From contig JACCEO010000007.1 in NCBI GenBank assembly GCA_013416485.1, positions 1-64,000 on the forward strand: 64,000 nucleotides of DNA, in the 5' to 3' direction. Shown here one piece after another: positions 1 to 8,737 of this stretch; the first letter of the stretch is position 1, and each line of letters starts with the position of its first letter. The notes under the pieces are model-generated. The model ran no database searches. It was not told where the DNA came from and worked only from the letters and a program-made list of their open reading frames with translations. Both the position numbers and the translations under genes were made by a program. This DNA is from Alcaligenaceae bacterium. GTDB lineage: Bacteria; Pseudomonadota; Gammaproteobacteria; Burkholderiales; Burkholderiaceae_B.

Positions 1-216
1 AGTCCGGCCAAGGTGTTGGCCGCCACACTCACGTCTTGGCTGGAGCCGATTGTGGGCATGTGGCGCTTTTCTAAATCCAATGGCATCACCGAAGGCTTTC
101 ACACTAAAATGGAAATGTTATCGCGCCGTGCGTATGGCTTTAGGAATTTTGAAAATTACCGCTTGCGGGTCTTGGCCCAATGCGGTTGGAACGGTGTAAT
201 TAACCGAGTGCGATGA
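1..216 (+). mobile_element. ISL3-family transposase, C-terminal fragment (partial at left edge)
   Basis: The frame is open from base 1 and stops at 216, so only the last 71 codons of the gene are in view. The residues SNGITEGFHTKME, RRAYGFRNFENYRLRV and a final Cys-Gly match, from memory, the conserved tail of ISL3-family DDE transposases. The segment contains the Glu of the DDE triad (ITEGFH). About 30 bp after the stop, a GC-rich palindrome and the bases TAGAGCC (241-247) could be the terminal inverted repeat of the element, because ISL3 ends often begin GGCTCT on the inward strand. Whether the copy is intact cannot be judged from this window. The family is fairly certain and the exact element unknown. 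Confidence 0.8.
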
Positions 217-227
217 ATACCGCATCC

Positions 228-247
228 CCCGTTAATGGGGTAGAGCC
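228..247. repeat. Possible right terminal inverted repeat of the ISL3-type element
   Basis: Just after the transposase stop lies CCCCC-GTTAAT-GGGG followed by TAGAGCC. Read on the minus strand this starts GGCTCTACCCC, which resembles the outer ends of ISL3-family elements. The left end is outside the window, so the match between ends cannot be tested. Confidence 0.35.
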
Positions 248-250
248 TAA

Positions 251-277
251 AAATGGCCCGCATAATGCGAGCCATTT
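251..277 (-). terminator. Hairpin terminator, probably for tRNA-Leu
   Basis: AAATGGC pairs with GCCATTT around a second CGCA/TGCG stem and a small loop. On the minus strand the hairpin is followed by a run of five T. This fits an intrinsic terminator downstream of the minus-strand tRNA-Leu. Confidence 0.5.
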
Positions 278-327
278 CTGTATTTACTGCTTAAGAACTT
301 AACTTGGTAGAAGTCCTTAAAAGAATT

Positions 328-412
328 TGGTGCCCAGAAGAGGACTCGAACCTCCACACCTTGCGGCACATGGACCTGAACCATGCGCGTCTACCAATTC
401 CGCCACCTGGGC
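328..412 (-). tRNA. tRNA-Leu (anticodon CAG)
   Basis: Read on the minus strand, the sequence begins GCCCAGGTGGCGGAATTGG and ends in an encoded CCA. It has a long variable arm, as expected for a class II tRNA, and the T-loop GGTTCGAGTCC. The anticodon loop is TTCAGGT, giving anticodon CAG, which reads CUG leucine codons. The length is 85 nt. It is a single-copy tRNA divergent from rnr. Confidence 0.95.
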
Positions 413-509
413 ATAACAAAAGTGTATGCTATTACTTACTACTGCGCTTGCATGACTTCGTTAAGAGGCGCAAAGTATAACCTAGAATTAAATTAAATGG
501 AAACCACCT

Positions 510-2948
510 TTGGTCAAACGATCTAAAAGCAATATAAACAAAAGTGACGTCACGATCGGGGTGCATGATTTGCCACCTGATTTTGATCCCGATGTGCCTA
601 GCCGTGAACGTATTATGCAATATTTACGCACAGCCGAGGCACCGGTTAGCACCACGGAAATCGCTCAGGCAATGAATGCCCTGATTCCGTTATCTATAGG
701 GTTCGAACGTCGGCTACGCGCTATGGAGCGCGATGGCCAACTGTTTTTCAATCCCCAAGGTTTGTTGTTAATTAATAACAAACTGGACTTTATTGCTGGG
801 CGTGTACAGGGTCATCGCGATGGCTTTGGCTTTTTGTTGCGTGACGATGGCGGCCCAGACTTGTTTTTGTCACCACGCGAAATGCTTAAAGTCTTGCATG
901 GCGACCGAGTTTTGGCGCGTGCCAGTGGCGAATACCGGGGCAAGCCTGAAGCCACCATAGTTGAAGTCTTAGAGCGTCGTACTAATAAGTTGGTGGGGCG
1001 TTTCTTAAAAGAGCGGGGCGCTTATATTGTTGCGCCCGAAGATCAGCGTATCAAACACGATATCCTGATCCCGGCCACTGAAATTGGAACTGCTCAACAT
1101 GGCCAGGTAGTCACGGTAGAAATTGTTCAGCAACCCACACGGCATACTCAGCCTTTAGGGCGTGTCCTGGAGGTGCTAGGGGAAATTGATGACCCTGGCA
1201 TGGAAATAGAAATTGCCGTACGTAAGTTCGATGTGCCTTACGAATTTTCCGATGCTGCGCTGGCTCAGGCCGCTAGTGTGCCAGAAACGGTTCAGCCAGC
1301 CGAATTCAAAGGGCGTCTGGACTTGCGCACTGTACCCTTTATCACGATAGATGGCGACGATGCACGGGACTTTGATGATGCCGTCTTTTGTATGCCTGTT
1401 GATATCGGTACAGAAAAACGTAAACGACCTGCCTGGCGTTTGCTGGTGGCTATTGCGGATGTCAGTCATTATGTACGTCCCGGAGACGGCCTGGATGGCG
1501 ATGCCCTAGAACGCGGCACTAGTGTGTACTTTCCGCGTCGTGTCATACCTATGTTGCCCGAGGCCTTATCGAACGGCATATGTTCACTGAATCCTGGCGT
1601 TGATCGTTTGGTATTGGTGTGTGACATGGTGATTCCAGCCAATGGCGTGAAATCAGGCAATGTCACGGCGTATCAGTTCTACGAGGCTGTAATACAGTCA
1701 CATGCGCGTACTACCTATGATCAGGTATGGGGTGCCTTGCAGCAGCCTACTGGGCCGATAGCCAGCGGATTGGGTGAGCTTTTCCCGCATGTCTCCCATT
1801 TGTATGAACTTTACCAAGTATTCGCCAATGCCAGGGGCAAACGTGGAGCAATGGAGTTCGATACCGTAGAAACGAAAATCATTGCCAACCCTATGGGAAA
1901 AATAGAACGTATAGAAGCCCATGTTCGCAACGATGCCCACAAGCTTATAGAAGAGTGCATGTTGGCGGCGAATACCTGTGCTGCTGAATACATGACGCGT
2001 AACAAACGTCCTGGCTTATATCGGGTACATGAAGGTCCCACACCCGATAAACTGCTGGCCTTACGTACTTACTTACGCAATCTTGGTTTGCATCTGGATG
2101 GTCATGACGAACCTTCTACCCACGATTACGCGAAGCTTTTACAAGAAGCACGTGGTCGTTCTGATTTTCAAATTATCCAGACCATGTGCTTACGGTCTTT
2201 GCAGCAGGCTATTTATAGCCCCGAACAAATGGGGCACTTTGGCCTAGCCTACGAACATTATGCGCACTTTACCTCGCCCATACGACGTTATCCTGATCTG
2301 TTAACGCATAGGGTTATCAAGGGCCTACTGCGTTCCAAAAAATATTTACCCAAACTCGATGACATGGGCGTCGACGCCAGTTTGTCTCGTGCTGAACACG
2401 AACAGGCAGTCTGGGAAAAGCTGGGGATGTTGTTATCGGCACGTGAACGTCGCGCCGACGATGCATCACGTGACGTGGAAGCCTGGCTCAAGTGTTGGTT
2501 CGTAAAGGAAAAGGTTGGCGAAATATTCAGTGGACGAGTAACCGGCGTTGCCACCTTTGGTATTTTCATTACGCTGGATACCTTGTTTGTTGAAGGTATG
2601 GTGCACGTGTCTGAGCTGGGCTCGGATTATTTCCAGTACAACGAAGCCATGAACGAGCTGCGTGGTGAGCGCACTGGCATACGTTACCGCTTAACTGACG
2701 CAGTGCAGGTACAGGTGGCACGTGTCGATCTGGAGTCTAGGCGGATAGAATTCCGTTTGGTCAAAGGAACGGGGTTTAAAACATTGCAAGCAGCTGTTGA
2801 ACCTGCGTCGGAACCGCGTCGTGTCAAGCGTGCCGCGTCGACTAAACCCTTGGCATTAAAAGGAACTACCGCCCAACAGCGGCGGGCTGAAGCCAAGCGT
2901 AAGGCGAAAGCAGCAACACCTAAAAAACTGAGCCGTGGTCGCGGGTAA
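510..2948 (+). CDS. rnr: Ribonuclease R
   Basis: RNase R is a 3'-to-5' exoribonuclease that degrades structured RNA and takes part in mRNA decay and rRNA quality control. The 812-residue product has the family layout. An N-terminal helix-turn-helix region comes first, then cold-shock/OB domains (about 70-220) and the RNB catalytic domain with the Mg-binding motif [12 protein letters not shown] near residue 278. An S1 RNA-binding domain lies at about 668-750, and the tail is rich in Lys and Arg. The start is TTG, because no in-frame ATG or GTG lies nearby upstream and the ATG at 497 is out of frame and short. It is followed 32 bp later by rlmB, the usual Burkholderiales pairing, so the two are probably co-transcribed. 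Confidence 0.95.
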   Translation: MVKRSKSNINKSDVTIGVHDLPPDFDPDVPSRERIMQYLRTAEAPVSTTEIAQAMNALIPLSIGFERRLRAMERDGQLFFNPQGLLLINNKLDFIAGRVQGHRDGFGFLLRDDGGPDLFLSPREMLKVLHGDRVLARASGEYRGKPEATIVEVLERRTNKLVGRFLKERGAYIVAPEDQRIKHDILIPATEIGTAQHGQVVTVEIVQQPTRHTQPLGRVLEVLGEIDDPGMEIEIAVRKFDVPYEFSDAALAQAASVPETVQPAEFKGRLDLRTVPFITIDGDDARDFDDAVFCMPVDIGTEKRKRPAWRLLVAIADVSHYVRPGDGLDGDALERGTSVYFPRRVIPMLPEALSNGICSLNPGVDRLVLVCDMVIPANGVKSGNVTAYQFYEAVIQSHARTTYDQVWGALQQPTGPIASGLGELFPHVSHLYELYQVFANARGKRGAMEFDTVETKIIANPMGKIERIEAHVRNDAHKLIEECMLAANTCAAEYMTRNKRPGLYRVHEGPTPDKLLALRTYLRNLGLHLDGHDEPSTHDYAKLLQEARGRSDFQIIQTMCLRSLQQAIYSPEQMGHFGLAYEHYAHFTSPIRRYPDLLTHRVIKGLLRSKKYLPKLDDMGVDASLSRAEHEQAVWEKLGMLLSARERRADDASRDVEAWLKCWFVKEKVGEIFSGRVTGVATFGIFITLDTLFVEGMVHVSELGSDYFQYNEAMNELRGERTGIRYRLTDAVQVQVARVDLESRRIEFRLVKGTGFKTLQAAVEPASEPRRVKRAASTKPLALKGTTAQQRRAEAKRKAKAATPKKLSRGRG

Positions 2949-2980
2949 AATTAAGCTTTGCTTATGTTTCAAGGAAAATT

Positions 2981-3727
2981 ATGTCGTCCCATCAGGTGCT
3001 GGCTGGATTTCACGCAGTAACCGCTAGACTCAGGCATGCGGCGGGTTCTATTAAAGAACTCTACGTCGAAGCCTCACGGCGTGACAAACGCATGCAAAGT
3101 TTTATTCAACTGGCGCAGGCTGCCAAGGTAAGGGTGATACCTGTCGAGGCAAGCCGGCTTGATGGTTTGGCCAAAGGCGTACGCCATCAAGGTGTAGTAG
3201 CTTTGGCTGAAGCCCACCCCTTGGCCGTCGATGTGGGCGAAGTTCTGGACTTGCTGGAAGATAAGAACGAGCCCGCGCTGTTCTTAATATTGGATGGCGT
3301 CACAGACCCGCATAATCTGGGGGCGTGTTTGCGTACTGCTGATGCCGCAGGTGTGCATGCCGTCATTGCACCACGTGACAAGTCCGTAGGGTTAAACAGC
3401 ACTGTTCAGCGTGTGGCCTGCGGCGCAGCAGAAACCGTGCCTTATATTATGGTCACCAATTTGGCGCGTACTATGCGCGAGCTAAAACAACGTGGTGTCT
3501 GGTTGGTTGGTACTGACGACGAGGCGACTGCGTCTATGCACCAGGTCGAGGCGCAACGCGCTATGGCGTGGGTTATGGGTGCGGAAGGCGAGGGCATGCG
3601 GCGCCTGACGCGTGAAACCTGTGACGAGCTGGTCAATATTCCCATGTTAGGAGCGGTTGAAAGCCTGAACGTGAGTGTGGCTAGTGCTGTGTGTTTGTAC
3701 GAGACCGTTCGTCAGCGTAGTGCTTAA
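2981..3727 (+). CDS. rlmB: 23S rRNA (guanosine-2251-2'-O)-methyltransferase
   Basis: This is a SpoU/TrmH-class (SPOUT knot) methyltransferase that uses SAM to methylate the 2'-O of G2251 in the peptidyl-transferase P loop. The 248-residue length is normal for RlmB. The N-terminal substrate-binding domain begins [11 protein letters not shown]. Motif 1, [16 protein letters not shown], lies near residue 109, the motif 2 region is MGAEGEGM, and motif 3, [10 protein letters not shown], lies near residue 227. A clear AAGGA ribosome site precedes the ATG. It follows rnr closely and is likely in the same operon. Confidence 0.95.
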   Translation: MSSHQVLAGFHAVTARLRHAAGSIKELYVEASRRDKRMQSFIQLAQAAKVRVIPVEASRLDGLAKGVRHQGVVALAEAHPLAVDVGEVLDLLEDKNEPALFLILDGVTDPHNLGACLRTADAAGVHAVIAPRDKSVGLNSTVQRVACGAAETVPYIMVTNLARTMRELKQRGVWLVGTDDEATASMHQVEAQRAMAWVMGAEGEGMRRLTRETCDELVNIPMLGAVESLNVSVASAVCLYETVRQRSA

Positions 3728-3754
3728 GCATATAACCATATCGTCTTAACATTT

Positions 3755-3779
3755 CCCAGATAGCCAACGTGCATCTGGG
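3755..3779 (+). terminator. Hairpin after rlmB (weak terminator)
   Basis: CCCAGAT pairs with ATCTGGG across an 11-nt loop, 27 bp after the rlmB stop. There is no immediate T-run, so this is only a candidate terminator. Confidence 0.35.
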
Positions 3780-3825
3780 TATGATGGTTATTGCTACTTT
3801 TTATTAATTTCTACAACCTGGTGTT

Positions 3826-5067
3826 ATGGATAACAACGGCTTTACCTCTACTCTACTTCATCTGGACAGACGCTCGACGGTCGAGCATGGCGCAATACAT
3901 AAGCCCATGCACCCATCAACGGAATATGCTTTTCAGGACTCACGTGAACTGGCAGCCGTTTTTCAGGGTAAGGCAGGTTATACCTATGCGAGGCAGGGAA
4001 CGCCGACCACAACAGCGTTAGAAAACAAAGTTAGCAAGATGGAGGGTGGAGTGGGTACAGTCAGTTTTGCTACCGGTATGGCAGCACTGACAGCCACATT
4101 TTTCACCCTGCTTAAAGCAGGTGATCACCTGATCACTAGCCAGCATATTTTTGGTAATACCAACAGTTTATTAAGTACGCTTGAAGGTCTAGGGGTGGCA
4201 GTTAGCCGTGTCGATGCGACAGATATAAAAAATGTGATTGCTGCTTGCAGGCCAGAAACCCGCATGGTATTTACCGAGACTTTGGCGAACCCAGGTACTC
4301 AGATTCCTGATCTGGCTGCTATAGGCGATTGGTGCCGTGAACATCAAAAAGTGTTTGTTTTAGACAACACTTTGGCAACGCCTTGGTTGTGCCAGGGAAA
4401 AAGCGTAGGTGCGTCTTTAGTGGTTAATTCGCTGTCCAAACATATCGGTGGGCATGGCAATGCACTGGGTGGCGCTGTGACAGATACTGGCCTGTATGAT
4501 TGGACGGATTACAGCAATATTTCTGAGTCTTATCGCCAAGGTAACCCGGCCTCTTGGGGATTGCTGCAAATCAAGAAAAAGGGGCTGCGTGATATGGGTG
4601 GCACACTGGCCTCAGAGGCAGCGCATCGCATCGCTGTGGGGTCTGAAACCTTGGCGCTACGCATGGGTAAGGCTTGTAGCAATGCACTTGCTCTGGCGCG
4701 TTTCCTTGAGGCACACCCCCGTGTTAAAAAGGTACATTACCCAGGCTTAAGCGGGCATCCGCAACATGAGCGCGCCAAAGCCTTATTCGGTGGTCGTTAT
4801 GGTGCCTTGATGGGCATAGAGCTTGCTGACGATATCAACGTTTTTGACTTCCTTAATCGCTTAAATGTTTTTATATTGGCGACGCACTTAGGGGATAACA
4901 GGACGCTAGTATTGCCTATGGCACAAACCATTTACTACGAGATGGGGGCCGCTATGCGTGCCCAGATGGGTATCTCTGACACCTTTCTTAGGGTGTCTGT
5001 TGGAATAGAAGACATAGAAGATCTATTAAATGATCTGGATCATGGGTTAAAGATACAAAGTCAATAA
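3826..5067 (+). CDS. Cys/Met metabolism PLP-dependent enzyme (cystathionine gamma-synthase / sulfhydrylase family)
   Basis: This is a fold-type I PLP enzyme of the transsulfuration family, which catalyses gamma-replacement or elimination on O-activated homoserine or cystathionine. The 413 residues contain YTYARQGTPTTTALE (substrate and phosphate site), FATGMAALTA, the PLP-contacting DNTLATP, and the Schiff-base lysine K205 in SLSKHIGGHGNALGGAV. The C-terminal LPMAQTIYYEM and FLRVSVGIEDIEDL match the family. The reaction is not certain, since O-succinylhomoserine sulfhydrylase, cystathionine gamma-synthase and methionine gamma-lyase share these motifs. The ATG at 3826 follows a short AT-rich leader, and upstream in-frame extension is blocked. 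It stands alone between rlmB and HU. Confidence 0.85.
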   Translation: MDNNGFTSTLLHLDRRSTVEHGAIHKPMHPSTEYAFQDSRELAAVFQGKAGYTYARQGTPTTTALENKVSKMEGGVGTVSFATGMAALTATFFTLLKAGDHLITSQHIFGNTNSLLSTLEGLGVAVSRVDATDIKNVIAACRPETRMVFTETLANPGTQIPDLAAIGDWCREHQKVFVLDNTLATPWLCQGKSVGASLVVNSLSKHIGGHGNALGGAVTDTGLYDWTDYSNISESYRQGNPASWGLLQIKKKGLRDMGGTLASEAAHRIAVGSETLALRMGKACSNALALARFLEAHPRVKKVHYPGLSGHPQHERAKALFGGRYGALMGIELADDINVFDFLNRLNVFILATHLGDNRTLVLPMAQTIYYEMGAAMRAQMGISDTFLRVSVGIEDIEDLLNDLDHGLKIQSQ

Positions 5068-5093
5068 ATATGCGGCTTTCAAGGTTTTTTTGC

Positions 5094-5124
5094 TTGACAG
5101 AAGTAGGTTTCAAGGGCCTAATAC
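5094..5124 (+). promoter_or_regulatory. Putative sigma-70 promoter for the HU gene
   Basis: TTGACA at 5094-5099 is a perfect -35 box. A TAATAC-like -10 lies at 5119-5124, with a rather long 19-bp spacer (18 if CTAATA is used). The resulting leader of about 160 nt precedes the HU start codon. This is inferred from consensus only. Confidence 0.4.
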
Positions 5125-5288
5125 GCGGTACTCAGTCACATGCATTTATCTAGTGGATGTTGCCTTTTATCGCAATCCTTGTGGGTTGTAGGTAGTACGG
5201 GTTGTACTGATTGCGTTTCACACTTCAATTAAATGCCTAGGTTGCTAACAGTAACTAGGCTGCAAATAATTTTTAGGGGTAATCCTTA

Positions 5289-5561
5289 ATGAACAAAACA
5301 GAGCTTATCGAACACATCTCTGCAAATGCAGATCTTTCAAAGGCTGATGCAGGCCGCGCGCTTGATGCTTTTATCGACGCTGTCAAAGTCACCCTGAAAA
5401 ATAACGATGCCGTAACTCTGGTTGGCTTTGGTACGTTTGATGTCAGCGAGCGTGCTGCACGCACTGGTCGCAACCCACGCACTGGCGAAGAAATCGAAAT
5501 CAAAGCAGCTAAAGTACCTAAGTTCCGTCCAGGTAAGGCCCTGAAAGACGCAGTTAACTAA
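5289..5561 (+). CDS. hupB: HU family DNA-binding protein (HU-beta type)
   Basis: This small basic nucleoid protein forms dimers that bend and compact DNA. The 90-residue chain has the full HU fold. The N-terminal helices begin [38 protein letters not shown] lies before the DNA-binding beta arm, and [12 protein letters not shown] closes the protein. The [11 protein letters not shown] segment is the arm that enters the minor groove. An AGGGGT ribosome site lies 8-10 nt before the ATG. The gene is monocistronic, with its own promoter and with tRNA-Val downstream. Confidence 0.95.
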   Translation: MNKTELIEHISANADLSKADAGRALDAFIDAVKVTLKNNDAVTLVGFGTFDVSERAARTGRNPRTGEEIEIKAAKVPKFRPGKALKDAVN

Positions 5562-5651
5562 GTGTTTTTATAGGCCACTTGCCAAATCAAAAAAGTATCG
5601 CTATAATTCTGTTCTAGCGTTTTTGCCTTAACAGGCAGTGGCCCCAGAAAT

Positions 5652-5727
5652 GGGTGCTTAGCTCAGCTGGTAGAGCGGCGCCCTTACAAGGCGTAGGTCA
5701 CAGGTTCGATCCCTGTAGCACCCACCA
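5652..5727 (+). tRNA. tRNA-Val (anticodon TAC)
   Basis: This is a 76-nt cloverleaf beginning GGGTGCTTAGCTCAGCTGG and ending CACCCACCA, with CCA encoded. The anticodon stem GCGCC/GGCGT encloses CTTACAA, giving anticodon TAC. The T-arm CAGGTTCGATCCCTG is canonical. Confidence 0.96.
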
Positions 5728-5747
5728 CAGTAAACGCAGTAAAAATT

Positions 5748-5780
5748 AGCACTTACGGATTCGTCCCTAAGTGCTTTTTT
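5748..5780 (+). terminator. Rho-independent terminator after tRNA-Val
   Basis: AGCACTTA pairs with TAAGTGCT around a 12-nt loop and is followed by six T, about 20 bp after the tRNA. Confidence 0.8.
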
Positions 5781-5956
5781 GTGTCTGCAACAAATAAAAT
5801 AATAAGAGGGTATAGTTTCCTCAGTGTAATTCCTGAAAATATTCAATTCTTCTAGTGTTGATATCAAGAATTATTCGCATTCGTGTTAGTATCTAAGCTT
5901 CTTAAAAATACTTCTCTATGGATAGCGCTGAAAAGCGATACCTTTGTGTTGGATTC

Positions 5957-6826
5957 ATGACGCGCTCTTACGGAAAACCGGCTGTTAGATCTGTAGCTGC
6001 TATCAAATTCGCAGGTGTTGTAGCTGCTGTGAGCTTGCACGTAGCTGTTCTGGGTATGGTGTTTATAGCGCCGGCAGCGGAGATGGTTGAACCAAGCATG
6101 GATGAAGGGACAGAAATTCATTTTGTTGAGCTGGCCGATGTTGTAGACGAAGTGGCTCAAGCGCCAACAGAGCAGGTCCCTGACAACGTAGAGGAACAAC
6201 CAGAACCTGTTATAGAGCCTATCATCGATCCTGTGCCTGAACCGCTAGCCGAATCAGACCCAGTGGCAGAACCCGAGACGTTGCCAGAACCGGTTGTAGA
6301 GCTAGAGCCAGAGCCTTTGCCCGAACCCGAACCCGAACCCGAACCTGAGCCCGTAGTGGTTCCTAAACCACAAGCTAAACCAACACCCAAGTCTAAACCC
6401 AAGTCACAACCTAAACTACAAGCTAAGGCTGCTCCTGTATCACAGCCTAGCCCCAAGCCTACAACTGCCCCCGTCAACACAGCACCATCAGCGCCTCCCG
6501 CCAATACGCCAGCGGCCACTTCGCCTAGTCCTATCCCAGACAACAAGCCGCGTATGGTCAGTCGCGTTGATTATCTGGGTAAAAGACCTATGCCGGTTTA
6601 CCCCCGTTCATCACAACGTCGTCAGGAGCAGGGGCGGGTTGTTGTGCGTGTGTTGATATCTGCTGAGGGTAAGGTGCTAGACGTTCAGGTGCGTTCATCC
6701 TCAGGTTTTGATAGTTTGGATCAAGCGGCAATTAAAGCTGCTCGTAGCGCTCGTTTTAAACCGTATACCGAAAATGGGATAGCCTATCGTGCTATGGCTG
6801 ACCTTCCCTTTGATTTTGTTTTATAG
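5957..6826 (+). CDS. tonB: Energy transducer TonB
   Basis: TonB is a periplasm-spanning protein that passes proton-motive energy from ExbB/ExbD to outer-membrane TonB-dependent receptors. The product has a short cytoplasmic N-terminus, one membrane helix (IKFAGVVAAVSLHVAVLGMVF), and a long Pro/Glu then Pro/Lys-rich spacer with repeated Glu-Pro units. The C-terminal TonB domain includes YPRSSQRRQEQGRVVVRVLI and ends ...AMADLPFDF. An ATG at 5918 would add 13 residues. The start at 5957 is preferred because it gives the usual short basic leader, but neither site has a strong ribosome site. It heads a tonB-exbB-exbD operon and probably serves the siderophore receptor at 52-54 kb. Confidence 0.9.
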   Translation: MTRSYGKPAVRSVAAIKFAGVVAAVSLHVAVLGMVFIAPAAEMVEPSMDEGTEIHFVELADVVDEVAQAPTEQVPDNVEEQPEPVIEPIIDPVPEPLAESDPVAEPETLPEPVVELEPEPLPEPEPEPEPEPVVVPKPQAKPTPKSKPKSQPKLQAKAAPVSQPSPKPTTAPVNTAPSAPPANTPAATSPSPIPDNKPRMVSRVDYLGKRPMPVYPRSSQRRQEQGRVVVRVLISAEGKVLDVQVRSSSGFDSLDQAAIKAARSARFKPYTENGIAYRAMADLPFDFVL

Positions 6827-6836
6827 GACACAGTAG

Positions 6837-7550
6837 ATGCTGCATTTCATCGCCCAAAGCGATATCGTGGGTAAAAGCCTGTTTGCGATACTCATACTTA
6901 TGTCGTTAGCCAGTTGGTATCTAATATTTGTGAAGTCTTTTATGAATATGCGTATACGTCGCCGTTCGCAAAGCTTTTTGAACGAGTTTTGGGCTGCCAG
7001 TTCACTAGAGCAGGTAGAGAGCGAATTGGCTACGCACGGAGCCACTGAACCATTTTCGCATTTGGCGAGTCATGCCATACATGCGCGTAATCATCATGCA
7101 AAGTATGGCGCCTTGAAGCTGGAAGAAAAAGGTTCAACAGGTGCTTTTGTAACGCGCACCATACGCAAAGTTATCGACGAAGAAACAGCAATATTGGAAA
7201 ATGGTTTGACGGTGTTGGCCTCAGTAGGCTCTACCGCACCTTTTGTGGGTTTGTTCGGTACCGTGTGGGGGGTCTATCATGCTTTGATCGGCATAGGTAT
7301 GTCGGATGGCGTTACCGTCAACAGCATTGCAGGTCCTGTTGGCGAGGCGTTGATCATGACGGGTCTGGGCTTGGCTGTTGCGATTCCAGCGGTGCTTGCC
7401 TATAACGGTTTTGTACGCAGCAATCGCGTGTATCTGGCTCAGCTGGATGCTTTTGCGCACGATCTATTCACATTTCTTTCTACTGGGCAGCAGGCCGAAT
7501 CTACCCATAGGGTCAGGCATATTGCGCTTGCTACTTCCAAAGGTGAATAA
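6837..7550 (+). CDS. exbB: Biopolymer transport protein ExbB (MotA/TolQ/ExbB proton channel)
   Basis: This is the inner-membrane proton-channel subunit that energises TonB. The 237 residues show an N-terminal helix (ILMSLASWYLIFVKSF), a cytoplasmic loop, and the paired conserved helices LASVGSTAPFVGLFGTVWGVYHAL and a following GPVGEALIMTGLGLAVAIPAVLAYN. This is the MotA/TolQ/ExbB signature. It begins 10 bp after tonB, and its TAA is immediately followed by the exbD ATG, so translation of the three genes is likely coupled. A second, differently placed exbB lies at the right edge of the window. Confidence 0.93.
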   Translation: MLHFIAQSDIVGKSLFAILILMSLASWYLIFVKSFMNMRIRRRSQSFLNEFWAASSLEQVESELATHGATEPFSHLASHAIHARNHHAKYGALKLEEKGSTGAFVTRTIRKVIDEETAILENGLTVLASVGSTAPFVGLFGTVWGVYHALIGIGMSDGVTVNSIAGPVGEALIMTGLGLAVAIPAVLAYNGFVRSNRVYLAQLDAFAHDLFTFLSTGQQAESTHRVRHIALATSKGE

Positions 7551-7997
7551 ATGGCATTCGGAAGCTTTGAAGGCGGTAAAAATACCAGTCATACCGTTTC
7601 AGAAATAAATATGGTGCCGTTAATCGACGTGATGCTAGTGTTATTGGTGATCTTTATGATCACGGCACCATTGCTTAGCCACTCTATACAGATTAAATTG
7701 CCACAGGCCAGCTCCCAGCCCATTGAGCAAGAATCAGTAGTTATTGACGTTGCCGTGGACGATGCCGGTGTTCTGTATTGGAATGAAAGTCCGGTAAGCA
7801 GCAGTGAATTAACACTGAAGTTTGCCGAGCAAGCGGTACTGGATCCTCAGCCTGAATTGCGTATACGTGCCGATTTAAATACACGTTACGAAGTGCTGGC
7901 TCAGATCATGAGTAGCGCGAAAACAGCAGGTTTGAAGCGTCTGGGTTTTATTACCCGCCCGGCACCTGAAACAAACGCTCAACTCGCTGTCAATTGA
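7551..7997 (+). CDS. exbD: Biopolymer transport protein ExbD
   Basis: ExbD is a single-pass inner-membrane partner of ExbB whose membrane aspartate carries protons. The 148-residue product has a cytoplasmic start and the conserved EINMVPLIDVMLVLLVIFMI helix with that aspartate. The rest is a periplasmic domain ending in the LGFIT region. Its ATG directly abuts the exbB stop. The operon seems to end here, since a 65-bp gap separates it from the response-regulator gene. Confidence 0.93.
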   Translation: MAFGSFEGGKNTSHTVSEINMVPLIDVMLVLLVIFMITAPLLSHSIQIKLPQASSQPIEQESVVIDVAVDDAGVLYWNESPVSSSELTLKFAEQAVLDPQPELRIRADLNTRYEVLAQIMSSAKTAGLKRLGFITRPAPETNAQLAVN

Positions 7998-8062
7998 CCT
8001 GTGTAGCGGGACGATAGATATAAACGCGGGTAGGTCAGACCAGATCAGTATAAAATGATCCT

Positions 8063-8737
8063 ATGCGAGTTTTGCTGATAGAAGACGACACTACGCTGGG
8101 TCATGCCTTGCGAGAATTCCTGGGGGACCAGGGGTATGCCATAGACTGGTTGCAGTGTGGCGAGCATGCCATAAGTTCTATGAAACAACAGGACTACGGT
8201 CTATTGATTTTAGACCTTAATCTACCTGGACGTAGTGGCTTGGATATACTGCGCGAGCTGCGTTTAGCAGATTACCGTGTTCCTGTGCTGATACTTACTG
8301 CTCGTGATGGCGTAGATGATCGGGTTGCAGGCTTGGACGCAGGCGCCGATGACTATGTGACCAAGCCTTTCGAGCTGGCTGAACTGGCCGCTAGAATTCG
8401 TGCTTTTGCGCGTCGACGCGTGAGCCAGGCACAACCATTCATTGAAGTCGGTCCTTTGGTGTTAGACACAGTGGGCCGTGAGGTGCACGTCGATGGTGTA
8501 CGTATTGCCTTGTCTGTACGCGAACTGTCAGTCTTGGAAATGCTAATGGGCAGGGCTGGGCGTGTGGTAACCAAACGTCAAATCGTTACTTCATTATCTG
8601 CCTGGGATGCCGACTTTAGTGACAATGCGGTCGAAGTCTATATCTATCGTTTACGTAAACGACTTGAAGGCCTGGGCGCCTCGATACAAACGGTGCGGGG
8701 CTTTGGTTATTTGTTAGACATTGATCATGAAGTCTGA
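8063..8737 (+). CDS. OmpR-family two-component response regulator
   Basis: This is a 224-residue DNA-binding response regulator of the TctD/QseB type. The receiver domain (1-115) starts MRVLLIEDDTTLG and has the phosphoacceptor D51 in LDLNLPGRSG, the switch Thr in LILTARDG and the Lys of YVTKPFEL. The C-terminal winged helix includes LSVRELSVLEML and VEVYIYRLRKRL. The gene overlaps the downstream sensor kinase by 11 bp, and the kinase ends 2 bp before kup. The three genes therefore form a tight unit, and the regulator may respond to potassium or envelope state. The signal is not shown by the sequence. Confidence 0.9.
   Translation: MRVLLIEDDTTLGHALREFLGDQGYAIDWLQCGEHAISSMKQQDYGLLILDLNLPGRSGLDILRELRLADYRVPVLILTARDGVDDRVAGLDAGADDYVTKPFELAELAARIRAFARRRVSQAQPFIEVGPLVLDTVGREVHVDGVRIALSVRELSVLEMLMGRAGRVVTKRQIVTSLSAWDADFSDNAVEVYIYRLRKRLEGLGASIQTVRGFGYLLDIDHEV

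Noticed and set aside
5830-5900. Possible Fur-like site before tonB (GAATTATTCGCATTCG region)
   Set aside because: Too few matches to the Fur consensus compared with the clear site at 54380-54400.
6300-6360. Tandem GAACCC-type repeat
   Set aside because: It encodes Glu-Pro units of the TonB spacer, not a mobile or regulatory repeat.
6157-6546. 129-codon open frame on the minus strand, rich in Gly and Ser
   Set aside because: It is the antisense reading of the Pro/Glu-rich spacer of TonB, whose repeated codons leave a stop-free shadow. No ribosome site or family match.
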